Shown: one piece after another, positions 11,066 through 20,112 of the stretch
How positions within the stretch are numbered: the first letter of the stretch is position 1
Layout: the number at the start of each line of letters is the position of its first letter
Source: Chitinophagaceae bacterium PMP191F
Lineage (GTDB): Bacteria; Bacteroidota; Bacteroidia; Chitinophagales; Chitinophagaceae
Direction: 5' to 3'
Assembly: GCA_001302245.1 (NCBI GenBank)
Contig: LGYU01000009.1
Coordinates: 186,001-250,000, forward strand
Length of the DNA: 64,000 bases
Made by a program: the position numbers and the translations under genes
The notes under the pieces: model-generated
Seen by the model: only the letters and a program-made list of their open reading frames with translations
Database searches by the model: none
Told to the model about the DNA's origin: nothing

Positions 11066-11893
11066 TTATTTCTCGTCCTGTTCGTCCATCTTCTTTAGAA
11101 GACCGTCCCGGAGTTCATCAAGGAATTTTGTACGGTTTATTTTTCGGGTTCGTAACTCCAAAAACGTTTGATAAAAATTCCCTAAGTCAATATTGAACGT
11201 ATTTTCAAAATATTGTGCTATTAATCTTATATCGGTATTGCCATTATCAAACACACCCTGACAATTCAGTGCGTAAATTAATTCTATCATAGCCGTTTTG
11301 CTTCCCGTCCAATTTAACTTTTCAGTGGCTACCGATTTATTGTCCTGGGTTTTGCTGTATAGTTGTTTTTCGACATAAACCTGTATCATGTCGTTAGCAA
11401 TTATCTTGGCAACCTTATAATCGTGTGAAGTGGAAAAGGACTGGTCAGACTGAAAATAGTAAGTATCCAACCATAGTTTTATATCGTGCCTGCCACGTAC
11501 AAAAAAACTTTCATCAAGAAAAGAATTATTGCTACGATAGTATTTATAGAAATCGAGATTGTTATCAAAAAATCTTTTTAGCTTTTTCAGTTCTTTGGTA
11601 AGATATTTTTTTATTGGCTTTGCTCCATAGGGTTTTCTTGCTTCAATCTTGTAAATGGTATTGTAGTAAATAAGTTTTGAAACAATGGTCGGTTTCTGAT
11701 ATTTGAAAAAACGGATTTCCTCATCTGTATTCTTAAATCCTCTTTTCAATATATACTCTTTTACTTCGGACAGGCATTTAAGAATAAGGTGTATCACAGT
11801 TTCTACCTGTTGTATAGAACAATCGGTTTCAATCTCTAACTCATTGATTGAAAATTCCAATTTATATAGCGTTTCATTATAGAATTTTTCCAT
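11066..11893 (-). CDS. rteC: RteC family element regulator (copy 1)
   Basis: A 275-residue RteC protein. In CTnDOT, RteC activates the excision operon in response to RteA/RteB, so this protein probably controls excision or transfer of this element. From about residue 48 to the end it is nearly identical to the second RteC of this window (shared KLKRFFDNNLDFYKYYRSNN and RTKFLDELRDGLLKKMDEQ), while the first 45 residues differ. RteA and RteB partners were not seen in the window. It is followed by the HD gene and preceded by metal cargo on the same strand. Confidence 0.9.
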   Translation of the reverse strand: MEKFYNETLYKLEFSINELEIETDCSIQQVETVIHLILKCLSEVKEYILKRGFKNTDEEIRFFKYQKPTIVSKLIYYNTIYKIEARKPYGAKPIKKYLTKELKKLKRFFDNNLDFYKYYRSNNSFLDESFFVRGRHDIKLWLDTYYFQSDQSFSTSHDYKVAKIIANDMIQVYVEKQLYSKTQDNKSVATEKLNWTGSKTAMIELIYALNCQGVFDNGNTDIRLIAQYFENTFNIDLGNFYQTFLELRTRKINRTKFLDELRDGLLKKMDEQDEK

Positions 11894-12010
11894 TTTATTA
11901 TTTTAAATGCCCCAGATATTGGTTGCTAATAGAAGAACCCAAATTGTTTTGCCGATGCTCTATTCTGTTAGCATTTTACGAGGCGTATTAATTAAAATTT
12001 CTATGTTTCT

Positions 12011-14509
12011 TTATTTCACTCGCTTCACCCATTTATACACTTCAAACCATAATACAGATACCGATGCAATGCCAATAGCCGTACCTAATTCGCCTGCATT
12101 TAATCCTGTTAAGTGAAAGAAATTGGCAAAAGGTGCAATATATAATATAGCGAACAGCAGAATAAAGGTTAAGCTGTTGACTACCACAAACAGCCTATTC
12201 CTGTTCTTAAAACTTTCAAACAGGCTGTAATGGAATGAGCGATTGGCCAGGCTCAATAAAATATTGGCAAAAATCAAGGTCGTAAAAACCATCGCTCTTG
12301 TTTTCTCTTCATTACCGCCGTTTTGCACGGTATATTGATAAGCGAACAATACACCACCTGTTATGATCAACCCCTGAGCAATGCTAACAGCCAACTCTTT
12401 CCAGTTCAGAAATGTATCCGTCATTTTTCGTGGCTTTTTCAACATGGTGTTACGCTCCATCGGTTCGTTTTCATATACAATGGAGCAGGTAGGCCCCATT
12501 ATCAATTCTAAAAAGATCACGTGGACAGGAGTGAATATCTGTGGGAATACCCAGCCCAGAAACAAAGGCAGAGAAACCGTAAGAATAATCGGTATATGAA
12601 TGGAAATAATATACTGAATAGCTTTTTTAATGTTCGCATAAATTCTTCGACCGGATGCGATACCGGTAATCAGCTTGTCTAAATCGTCATTGGTAATCAC
12701 CAATGCTGCAGCAGCTTTAGCTATTTCAGTTCCTTTGCTGCCCATTGCCACACCAATATGAGCAGCTTTCAGTGCCGGGCCGTCATTTACGCCATCGCCC
12801 AGCATGGCCACTACTTCACCTTGCTTTTTTAGTGCGTTTACCACAGCCAGCTTGGCATCAGGGAACATCCGGGTAAACAATACTTTATCTTCGGCTGCTT
12901 CCATAAGCTTAGCATCCGAATATTCCATAATATCTTTTCCCTCTACTGCATCGGTTGTGTTTAAAATTCCCGCCTGTGCTGCAATGCTTCTGGTGGTATC
13001 AGTATTATCACCCGTAATTACTTTTACTTTAATGCCAGCGTCATAAATATGGCGGAAGACTTCCTGAATATTTTGCTTTGGCGGATCATAGAAAACGACC
13101 AGCCCCAGGAAATCAAACCTGAAATCCTGTTGCTTTAAAGGAAAGTCATTCCCTTCAAAAGAGGTGCTGGCAACCCCTAAAACCCGGAAGCCCTGTTGTC
13201 CGAAATTTTTGATAAGCTCCCGTATTTTATTTTTTTCATTTTCCGAAAGTGTGGATACATTAAGAATGGCTTCCGGCGCACCTTTAGCAGCGATGATCCG
13301 TTGTTGTTCAGCATTTTCAAAAAGATGTGTCATCATTGGAGGTTTCCCTTCCAGTGGATACTCATGTATCATTTTAAATGCTTTCCGTTGGTCGTTGGAT
13401 TGTGTTTGCTCATATACTTTGTGCAAAGTCTTTTCCATCGGGTCAAAAGGGGCAGGCTCACTGCTCCACATGGCATAGTCAATCAGCGTAGAAAGTGCCA
13501 CATCGCTGAAATCTTTCTCATCTAAAATTTTATCCGACCGGTAGTCGTAAAGATGCTTTAGGTGCATCGTGTTTTCAGTAATGGTTCCGGTTTTATCAGT
13601 ACAGATCACCGTTGTGCTGCCTAATGTTTCCACAATGCTGCTGCGTTTGACAATGATACCGTCACGCATCAGCTTCCAGGCACCCAATGCCATAAAAGTG
13701 GTAAATGCTACGGGAATTTCTTCCGGCAGTACAGACATTGCCAGCGTAAGCCCATTGAGCAGGCTGTTAATCAGATCTTGAGTATGATAATAGCTAACGG
13801 CACATACCATCCCGAAAATAGCTATACCCACAATAGCCATAGCTTTTACAAAGCTGCGTATTTGAAGTTGCAAAGGCGAGGCTTCTTCTTTTATTCCCGA
13901 AAGGGAAACGCCGATTTTACCAAGGCGGGTTGCTGCGCCTATTTGTTCCACTTTAAATACAGCCAGTCCCGATACTGCTAATGTGCCACTATAAACCTTG
14001 TTGTCTTCGCTTTCCCTGCTTTTGAATACAGAAAGACTTTCGCCGGTCAGAGAGGCTTCATTAACGGAAAAGTCGTTGCTGTGCATAATCTCGCCATCGG
14101 CGTTAATCGTTTTTCCTTCTTCGGTAATGCAGAGATCGCCTACCGCAATTTCGTGGGTCGGAATTTCAATAACCTGTGCATTGCGGATAACTTTACTCAA
14201 TGGCTCGTTCAGTTTTTCCAATGCCTCCAGTGCTTTTTTGCTACGGGTATCCTGGTATAATGAAATGGCGGAAACCACAACGATTGCCAGCAACATAAAA
14301 AGGGCTTCACCATAATTGCCTACGATGAGGTAAATGGCTGAAATGGCAAAGAGCAGTATGAGCATTGGTTCTTTGAGTATATTCATCAGCAATTCCAGCA
14401 CCGTGCTTGTATGAACACCGTCTATTTTGTTGTAGCCGTATTGCCTTCTAGAAGCGGCTACTTCGCTATCGTTAAGACCTTTCAGATGGTCGGGTATATT
14501 ATATGACAT
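12011..14509 (-). CDS. Cation-translocating P-type ATPase
   Basis: An 832-residue P-type ATPase. Visible motifs: DKTGT phosphorylation site near residue 308 (VICTDKTGTITEN), PEEIP in membrane helix 4, TGDN and GDGVNDGPALKAAHIGVAM in the catalytic domain. There is no N-terminal cysteine metal-binding domain and the helix-4 motif is not CPC/CPH, so it is not a classic heavy-metal P1B pump; it resembles P2-type Ca2+/Mn2+ ATPases. The ATG at 14509 (MSYNIPDHLKG) is preferred over an upstream TTG. It is transcribed away from a small membrane gene across a shared intergenic region. Substrate is inferred to be a divalent cation. Confidence 0.92.
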   Translation of the reverse strand: MSYNIPDHLKGLNDSEVAASRRQYGYNKIDGVHTSTVLELLMNILKEPMLILLFAISAIYLIVGNYGEALFMLLAIVVVSAISLYQDTRSKKALEALEKLNEPLSKVIRNAQVIEIPTHEIAVGDLCITEEGKTINADGEIMHSNDFSVNEASLTGESLSVFKSRESEDNKVYSGTLAVSGLAVFKVEQIGAATRLGKIGVSLSGIKEEASPLQLQIRSFVKAMAIVGIAIFGMVCAVSYYHTQDLINSLLNGLTLAMSVLPEEIPVAFTTFMALGAWKLMRDGIIVKRSSIVETLGSTTVICTDKTGTITENTMHLKHLYDYRSDKILDEKDFSDVALSTLIDYAMWSSEPAPFDPMEKTLHKVYEQTQSNDQRKAFKMIHEYPLEGKPPMMTHLFENAEQQRIIAAKGAPEAILNVSTLSENEKNKIRELIKNFGQQGFRVLGVASTSFEGNDFPLKQQDFRFDFLGLVVFYDPPKQNIQEVFRHIYDAGIKVKVITGDNTDTTRSIAAQAGILNTTDAVEGKDIMEYSDAKLMEAAEDKVLFTRMFPDAKLAVVNALKKQGEVVAMLGDGVNDGPALKAAHIGVAMGSKGTEIAKAAAALVITNDDLDKLITGIASGRRIYANIKKAIQYIISIHIPIILTVSLPLFLGWVFPQIFTPVHVIFLELIMGPTCSIVYENEPMERNTMLKKPRKMTDTFLNWKELAVSIAQGLIITGGVLFAYQYTVQNGGNEEKTRAMVFTTLIFANILLSLANRSFHYSLFESFKNRNRLFVVVNSLTFILLFAILYIAPFANFFHLTGLNAGELGTAIGIASVSVLWFEVYKWVKRVK

Positions 14510-14549
14510 AAACAATTAGATATTAATCTTTAAAAATACATATGCTTTC

Positions 14550-14581
14550 TTTGTTCCTGTGTTTTGCTTTCAATAATTTTG
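14550..14581 (+). promoter_or_regulatory. Bacteroidota consensus promoter for small membrane gene
   Basis: TTTG at 14550-14553, a 20-base spacer and TAATTTTG at 14574-14581 match the Bacteroidota -33/-7 consensus exactly. The expected start of transcription is about 15 bases before the ATG of the 67-residue gene, which supports that gene being real. Confidence 0.75.
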
Positions 14582-14602
14582 TTATATATAAATTGATAAA
14601 AC

Positions 14603-14806
14603 ATGAGCTTCTTCAATAAAAAAACCACCTGGGCAAACAAAGAATTTATCCCATTTAAACTTTGCATTGCCAGTATTTATATCATTGCAGGCAGTTATTT
14701 TCACAGTGTCTTTGCAAACTATTATGTACCGCTTTTTATTCTGTTTGGCGTCACTGCCGTATGGACAGTGGTTTTGTGGCTAAAAAAAATGAAAAGCAAG
14801 AACTAA
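14603..14806 (+). CDS. Small two-helix membrane protein, unknown function
   Basis: A 67-residue protein with two hydrophobic segments (about residues 17-36 and 41-59) and a basic C-terminus (KKMKSKN). I do not recognise a family. It is preceded by a full consensus promoter and is the only plus-strand gene in the metal cargo block, divergent from the P-type ATPase. That placement suggests an accessory membrane peptide for metal cargo, but this is inference. Confidence 0.6.
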   Translation: MSFFNKKTTWANKEFIPFKLCIASIYIIAGSYFHSVFANYYVPLFILFGVTAVWTVVLWLKKMKSKN

Positions 14807-14856
14807 CGAAAGATTAAGCCCTGAAAAACGCTTCTTTTCCAAGGCTTGTAACTCTA

Positions 14857-15576
14857 TTATACTTTTACTCCAAAAAGATACCCCACCAGAGCGGTCAATA
14901 CCATTGCAATAGTTCCCCAAAGCGTAATCCGAACAACTGCTTTTGCTATTGCTGAACCACCGGTGCGTGCAGCAAATGCACCGAGAATACCCAGAAATAC
15001 AATGGAAAAGATGTAAAGAACATATTCCATATTCTTTACAGGAGAAAACAGTGTTATTGCTAAGGGTAAAATACCGCCTGCCGTAAACGCTGCGCCCGAT
15101 GCCAATGCCGCCTGAATGGGGTTAGCCTGTGTGATTTCATTGATGCCAAGCTCATCCCTAAGGTGTGCTTCAAGTGCATTGTGTTCCGTCAATTCTTTGG
15201 CAACAAGTTGAGCGGTTTCCTTTTTCAGTCCCCGTTTCTGGTATATTTCTGTTAGCCGTTGCAATTCGACTTCGGGCATTTCATCCAGTTCCTGCTGCTC
15301 TCTTTTTATATCCGCTTTCTCCAGATCGGTCTGCGAACTTACCGATACATATTCTCCGGCAGCCATTGACAATGCCCCGGCAACAAGACCTGCCAAAACC
15401 GCTAAAATAATTGGCTCTCTTGTACTGCTGGCTGTTGCTACGCCAATAGCGATACTGGCAACAGACAATATGCCGTCATTGGCACCCAATACCGCCGCAC
15501 GCAGCCAGTTGCTTTTGTGCATATAGTGATTGTCAAGATAATTATCCAGTGTTCCTGTTTGTTTACTATTTGCCAT
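14857..15576 (-). CDS. VIT1/CCC1-family iron/manganese transporter
   Basis: A 239-residue membrane protein of the VIT1/CCC1 family, which exports Fe2+ or Mn2+ from the cytosol by proton exchange. The N-terminal signature LGANDGILSVASIAIGVA and the GALSMAAGEYVSVSSQ segment are characteristic. A long charged cytosolic helix rich in Glu (DLEKADIKREQQELDEMPEVE) lies between helices 2 and 3, where the family binds metal. Start ATG at 15576 (MANSKQTG) is chosen; the upstream TTG extension would run into the preceding gene. Last gene of the metal/redox operon. Confidence 0.88.
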   Translation of the reverse strand: MANSKQTGTLDNYLDNHYMHKSNWLRAAVLGANDGILSVASIAIGVATASSTREPIILAVLAGLVAGALSMAAGEYVSVSSQTDLEKADIKREQQELDEMPEVELQRLTEIYQKRGLKKETAQLVAKELTEHNALEAHLRDELGINEITQANPIQAALASGAAFTAGGILPLAITLFSPVKNMEYVLYIFSIVFLGILGAFAARTGGSAIAKAVVRITLWGTIAMVLTALVGYLFGVKV

Positions 15577-15599
15577 TTGTTTTCCTTTTATTAAATGAT

Positions 15600-16061
15600 T
15601 TATTGAATTTCTTTTTTTACTGTATTCACCCACGCCTCTATCTCTTTTTTGTCTGCATCAGAAAGTTTTGCATTGCCGTGAATAAGCGTGTAAGAGTTTA
15701 ACGGCATTTCATCTCTGTTAATCGTTTCTACCACTTCCTCCAGTTTGTGTAGCTTCTTCTTTGCAGGATAGGTATTAAACTCATCAAAATTCAAATGCTT
15801 TTTACCTTCAGTAACATGACTGGCCAGCCACCATTTTACCGGCTGCACATTGTTGTACCAGGGATAAGTGGTGTTATTGGAATGACAGTCGTAACAGCTT
15901 GTTTTTAGCAATCCCTGTACTTTCGGAGGTACGCTATAATGCCTGGTAATTGCATTTTCAGAGGCTACAATACTGCTATTTTTTTCTGTTCCAAAGAACT
16001 GAATGATGATAAGCAGCAGCACTATGGCTGCTACTATCTTTTTTAAGATTGATTTTTTCAT
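15600..16061 (-). CDS. Membrane-anchored haem-binding (cytochrome c-like) protein
   Basis: A 153-residue protein with one N-terminal membrane anchor (IVAAIVLLLIIIQFF) and a single CxxCH haem attachment site at residues 56-60 (CYDCH). It matches the Haem_bd family common in Bacteroidota. It would sit in the periplasm and carry one c-type haem, so it could pass electrons in a redox system with the ApbE/thioredoxin genes of the same operon. Conserved downstream features include KWWLASHVTEGK and the segment YTLIHGNAKLSD. Confidence 0.85.
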   Translation of the reverse strand: MKKSILKKIVAAIVLLLIIIQFFGTEKNSSIVASENAITRHYSVPPKVQGLLKTSCYDCHSNNTTYPWYNNVQPVKWWLASHVTEGKKHLNFDEFNTYPAKKKLHKLEEVVETINRDEMPLNSYTLIHGNAKLSDADKKEIEAWVNTVKKEIQ

Positions 16062-16078
16062 TTTATTTTAATTATTTT

Positions 16079-17284
16079 TTATTTGAACCTGATGTTTAAC
16101 GAAATAATATCCGATGCCATTCCTACCGACTTGGTATAATGACCATATCGTAATTCCAGCATATTGATCTGTTGTATGCCCAAAAGCCCATTGGGCAGGT
16201 TGTAACGTATGCCTGCACCAAAGAAATTGCTATTGAATTTGGACAGGTCGTAATTGCTGGTATAAAACTCATCCGATACCCCATGTGCCTGATAAGGCGC
16301 AAAATATTTTGCCCCTGTTTGCGTATAAAAACGATAGAACGGACTGACTGAAACAAAAGGTGATAATTTGATCGGAGTTTCCAAACTGATCGTATGTGAT
16401 TTTATACCCCAACTGTCCGTGTAATAGCGGTAATAGGTACGGATGATAAATTGATCTCCCAGAAAATAATTGGCACGTAGCCCCAGTGGGATTTTAAAAC
16501 GCTTATCGGGCAGGGTTTCCTGATGTACGGTACCATCCGAAAAATATACCCTGTGAAAAGGCAGACTTAGATAGCCACTCTGCTGCACAACGTCCGTAAG
16601 CAGTTCCACCTGAAAGTTTGGATTGATAATCTGCGAATAGGCAAGTGAAAGTGCAAACGTGTTCCGCCCGCTGGTACCATATTGTTCATGTTCCCTTCCA
16701 CCAGTTCCCGGACTATAGTTTGGTCTTAATTCAATCGGCGCTATAAGTGTCACCTGATCCAAATAAGCCTGGAACTTGGCTGTAAATTCACCCATTTTAT
16801 TGGCTGTTTTCTGTGCAAAGCCAATATTGGCACCTAAAGACTGGTAGTCAAATTCCCCGGAATAGGAAACTCCACCCATCAGTGTGCTGCCTTTACTTTC
16901 ATTTTCTCTCGTCCAGCCAATCGAAGGATAAAACCTTGTATCGGCGTGAGATGCGGAAGAATTGGCTTTCAGGTCGATCCTATCGGAAGAAGCAGAGGTA
17001 TAATGATCTACACCTACATCCAGCCTGAATTTATTTTTCCTGTTCTTTCTGTCATATTTAACGAGTGTAACGTCTATGACATTGGAAATATCCGTCAACC
17101 TTTCAGAACCGATACCACCCGTCACTGCCGAGTTATTGCCATTCTGATGATAATAGCTGGATACCAGGTTAATTTCATCAACTTTTAATTTTCGGGATAT
17201 ATGGCTGGTATCAACAGGCGTAGTCTGCGCATGGGAATGCAATAACGCCATAAGAGCTGCTGCTGTTAAAAATATTCTTTTCAT
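16079..17284 (-). CDS. DUF3570 outer-membrane beta-barrel protein
   Basis: A 401-residue protein with a signal peptide (cleavage likely after ALLHSHA) and alternating beta-strand patterns rich in Tyr and aromatic residues throughout, fitting an outer-membrane barrel. It matches DUF3570 proteins, which typically sit next to DUF4266 and ApbE genes as here. The function of the family is not known to me. It is 18 bases downstream of the DUF4266 gene. The last residues (SLNIRFK) end in an aromatic residue followed by lysine. Confidence 0.85.
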   Translation of the reverse strand: MKRIFLTAAALMALLHSHAQTTPVDTSHISRKLKVDEINLVSSYYHQNGNNSAVTGGIGSERLTDISNVIDVTLVKYDRKNRKNKFRLDVGVDHYTSASSDRIDLKANSSASHADTRFYPSIGWTRENESKGSTLMGGVSYSGEFDYQSLGANIGFAQKTANKMGEFTAKFQAYLDQVTLIAPIELRPNYSPGTGGREHEQYGTSGRNTFALSLAYSQIINPNFQVELLTDVVQQSGYLSLPFHRVYFSDGTVHQETLPDKRFKIPLGLRANYFLGDQFIIRTYYRYYTDSWGIKSHTISLETPIKLSPFVSVSPFYRFYTQTGAKYFAPYQAHGVSDEFYTSNYDLSKFNSNFFGAGIRYNLPNGLLGIQQINMLELRYGHYTKSVGMASDIISLNIRFK

Positions 17285-17302
17285 TGTTTTTCTCTTTTTA
17301 GG

Positions 17303-17533
17303 TTAATTACAGCCACAGCCTCCACCAGATTTGCCTGCATTGGCACCGGATGAGCCTTCACGGTAGGATTGAAAATTGAGTTCGGTTTTTTCGATGGTGC
17401 GATTGCCGAGTACCATTTCGGCATCATTCAGCTTATTCTTTTGGTATTCTTTTACTGTTGTACAGGAAACCAAAGCGCAAACTGCCATAAAAGCAGCAGC
17501 TTTTAAAAATATTTTACTTGATAATTGTTTCAT
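17303..17533 (-). CDS. DUF4266 lipoprotein with C-terminal Cys-Gly-Cys tail
   Basis: A 76-residue lipoprotein. The lipobox is ALVSC (lipidated Cys24). The mature part ends in a Gly/Ser-rich stretch and the sequence GGGCGCN, with Cys73 and Cys75 close to the C-terminus. It fits DUF4266. The start overlaps the ApbE stop (ATGA), so it is translationally coupled to the flavinyltransferase gene. The tail could bind metal or be modified; this is inference. Gene order thioredoxin, ApbE, DUF4266, DUF3570 points to one functional module at the cell envelope. Confidence 0.88.
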   Translation of the reverse strand: MKQLSSKIFLKAAAFMAVCALVSCTTVKEYQKNKLNDAEMVLGNRTIEKTELNFQSYREGSSGANAGKSGGGCGCN

Positions 17534-18456
17534 TTTAAATTGATTTTTTTGGATGAATAAATGCGGTTGGCATCGTCAATGATGATACATTCAACCTGTT
17601 GGATCTGGTTAATAAGGTTTAGCGCTGCATCGATGCCCATGATGCTTACAGGCGTAGCCATTGCATCAGCTATTTCTGCATTCGGGCAGATAATGGTCAC
17701 ACTTTTGACCCCGGAAACGGGTATTCCTGTTTTGGGATTAATGGTGTGGGAATACCGTTTGCCTCCGATCATGACATATTTTTCGTAATTACCTGAAGTG
17801 GCTACCGCCGTATCCGTTATATTCAGGTACGAAAATGGCAATCTTGCATTATCGGGATTGGCAATGCCAATCGTCCAGGGTTTACCGTCTGCCTGGCTTC
17901 CCCAAACCGTAAGGTCACCCGAAGCATTGACAACACCGGATTGGACACCACGTTGCTGCAATAATCGTTTGCCCATCTCGGCAGCATAGCCTTTTCCAAT
18001 TCCCCCGAAACCGATACGCATACCTTTCTCTTTCAGGAAAACGGTTTGTTTTTCGGGGTCTAAAAGGATGTTCCTGTAATTGACCAGTTTCAGGTGTTCT
18101 TTAACAGATCCGGGATCAGGAAGCTCCTTCATTTCCTTGTCGAAGTTCCAGAGCCTTTTATCTATGCCACCGTAAGAAATATCAAAATAACCATCTGTAA
18201 TCTGGCTGATGCGGATACTCCGTTCAATCAGGTTAAACATTTCCGCATCCACTTTTACAGGCTGCACCCCCGCATTGCGGTTAACGAGGTTGGTTTGACT
18301 GTCTTCCTTATAAGTGGTGAGTAATTGCTCAATCCGTTGGATTTCGGCTATGGCGGCATCAATATGCTCCAGTGCCTGCCGCTCATCGGTATCCACAACG
18401 GTAATTTCAAAAGCATTGCCCATCAGCCTTTGGGGTTTGCGAAATTCCTGTAGCAT
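17530..18456 (-). CDS. apbE: ApbE-type FAD:protein FMN transferase
   Basis: A 308-residue ApbE protein, which attaches FMN from FAD to Thr/Ser of target redox proteins using Mg2+. Family motifs are visible: GGIGKGYAAEMGKRLL near residue 155, GVVNASGDLTVWG, and HTINPKTGIPVSG. The start at 18456 (MLQEFRKPQ) lies one base after the thioredoxin stop. Most ApbE proteins are exported, yet no signal peptide or lipobox is visible here, which is odd for an enzyme coupled to envelope proteins. No clear flavinylation target motif was found in neighbouring genes. Confidence 0.93.
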   Translation of the reverse strand: MLQEFRKPQRLMGNAFEITVVDTDERQALEHIDAAIAEIQRIEQLLTTYKEDSQTNLVNRNAGVQPVKVDAEMFNLIERSIRISQITDGYFDISYGGIDKRLWNFDKEMKELPDPGSVKEHLKLVNYRNILLDPEKQTVFLKEKGMRIGFGGIGKGYAAEMGKRLLQQRGVQSGVVNASGDLTVWGSQADGKPWTIGIANPDNARLPFSYLNITDTAVATSGNYEKYVMIGGKRYSHTINPKTGIPVSGVKSVTIICPNAEIADAMATPVSIMGIDAALNLINQIQQVECIIIDDANRIYSSKKINLK

Positions 18457-18457
18457 C

Positions 18458-18901
18458 TTAATGTTTTTTGTTGTAGAAATTCCGTATTTCACCTGTAAAA
18501 GCGTCCGCACTTTGGGCCGGCAATCCTTCCCAGGTCTTTAAGATTTTACCCTCTGCATCCAACAAAAGCGTATAAGGGAATATCCCGTTCGGATTGTACT
18601 GGTCTGCCAGTTCTGCATTTTCTTTTTTAACGGCCTGTGTCGGCTGTTTCTTTTTGCTTCTCGGGAAATCGGCATTGAGATATATCACAGCGTTATCCGA
18701 AATCAGTTTTTGAAATGCTTCGGTTTCTATAATATTCTTATGGAGCTTAATGCAGGGAACGCACCAGTCCGACCCGGAAAAATTGAGTACGATCAGCTCC
18801 TTTTTTTCAGCAGCTTCTTTTTTAGCCTGATCGAAACGTGATTGCGAAAAGGCTATGTTTGAAAATAACGCCAGTAGGATGGCTACACTTACATTTTTCA
18901 T
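18458..18901 (-). CDS. Periplasmic thioredoxin-family protein
   Basis: A 147-residue protein with a signal peptide (ILLALFSNIAFSQ) and a thioredoxin-like domain whose active site is WCVPC in SGSDWCVPCIKLH. It resembles the Thioredoxin_7 group. It would act in the periplasm as a thiol reductant or oxidase. Its stop is separated from the ApbE start by one base. It may maintain cysteines of the DUF4266 lipoprotein or the haem site of the c-type protein in the same operon; that is inference. Confidence 0.88.
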   Translation of the reverse strand: MKNVSVAILLALFSNIAFSQSRFDQAKKEAAEKKELIVLNFSGSDWCVPCIKLHKNIIETEAFQKLISDNAVIYLNADFPRSKKKQPTQAVKKENAELADQYNPNGIFPYTLLLDAEGKILKTWEGLPAQSADAFTGEIRNFYNKKH

Positions 18902-18943
18902 TTTATTAATTTTTAAGATTGTGATTTAATTTATCAATAGCAG

Positions 18944-20110
18944 CTATTCATCTTCTGCTGCATTTTTGAGTTTCATCAATAGCGTATAAGCGTTCTGTAC
19001 CACAATGTTTTTTCCTGCCAGCTCACCGCTGTTCAGTATCTGAACGAAACCGTTTTCCTGTGTGCCAGGTGTAACCGGCAGCATGGTGTATTTTTGCTTA
19101 CCGCTTACCGCAAACACATAGCTTTTCCCTTCAAAATCAACAATGCTTTCTTCGGGCAATGCCTGTGAAAAAGTGGATTGAAGTTCTATGACCGCATTCA
19201 TGTACATTCCGGGTAATAGTCCATTATCATACTGGTGAAAATGACAGTGCACATCAGCGGTTCCGTCCATTCCGATGTCCTTACTGATCAAAATAATTTC
19301 AGCAGGTATTTTTTTACCGGGGTCGTTATTGGTATAGGCAATTACCTGCTGACCGATTTTCAAATGGCTGATATCTTTCTCATATACCCTCAAATTCAAA
19401 TGAATATCATCGGGATTAATGAGTTCAAACAATACTTCTGAAGGGTTGACGTATTTACCAATGTTCACATTCACCTTGCTTACAAAACCATTGATGGTGC
19501 TGTAAATGCGGATACCCTTAGCTATCGTGGCTGTTGAAAGTTTATCAGGATTAATATTAATGAGTCGTAGTTGCTGCGCCAGTGCATTGAGCTGTATCTG
19601 CTGACCAGCCATTTCTGCCTGTGCCTGTTGCATTACTTTATCGCTCGCCGCCTGGTTTTCATTCAGATTTTTTTGGCGGTTGTAATCCAGTTGTGCAAAA
19701 TGCAGTTTTGATTTCGCCTGAAGGTAATCCTGCTGCAACCGGATGTATTGCGGGTCTTCCAGTTCAGCGATTACTTCGCCCTTTTTTACCTGCATTCCCG
19801 GTAATAGTTTGGTATTTTTCAGATAACCTCCCAGCGGCACACTTACCGAAACCAAACTTTGGGGTGGCACGTCTATCTTGCCATTGAGCTTTAATTGGGT
19901 GGCAATATTCCTGTCGGAAAGCTGTGTAGTGGTTACCGGTGCGTTTTTCAGTTGTGCATCGGTTAATATGACCACATTGTTTTCTCCTTTGACGGCTGGC
20001 TTCTCGGCATCCGCAGATTTGTTTTTGCATTGGGAAAATGCCAGGACAGCCAACAGTAAGACACATTTTAATGGGGCTGATTTTTTTATATGGATTGCTG
20101 ATAAAAGCAT
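18944..20110 (-). CDS. Metal-efflux periplasmic adaptor (CzcB/CusB-like)
   Basis: A 388-residue membrane-fusion lipoprotein linking the RND pump to the outer-membrane channel. The lipobox is LAFSQC. The barrel-sandwich halves (LKNTKLLPGMQVKKGEVIAE and IYSTINGFVSKVNVNIGKYV) flank a coiled-coil hairpin with AQAEMAGQQIQLNALAQQL. The ATG at 20110 follows the RND-TolC stop by two bases, which decides the start over an upstream ATG inside that gene. No N- or C-terminal Cys/His-rich metal-binding extension is present. Confidence 0.9.
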   Translation of the reverse strand: MLLSAIHIKKSAPLKCVLLLAVLAFSQCKNKSADAEKPAVKGENNVVILTDAQLKNAPVTTTQLSDRNIATQLKLNGKIDVPPQSLVSVSVPLGGYLKNTKLLPGMQVKKGEVIAELEDPQYIRLQQDYLQAKSKLHFAQLDYNRQKNLNENQAASDKVMQQAQAEMAGQQIQLNALAQQLRLININPDKLSTATIAKGIRIYSTINGFVSKVNVNIGKYVNPSEVLFELINPDDIHLNLRVYEKDISHLKIGQQVIAYTNNDPGKKIPAEIILISKDIGMDGTADVHCHFHQYDNGLLPGMYMNAVIELQSTFSQALPEESIVDFEGKSYVFAVSGKQKYTMLPVTPGTQENGFVQILNSGELAGKNIVVQNAYTLLMKLKNAAEDE

Positions 20111-20112
20111 AA

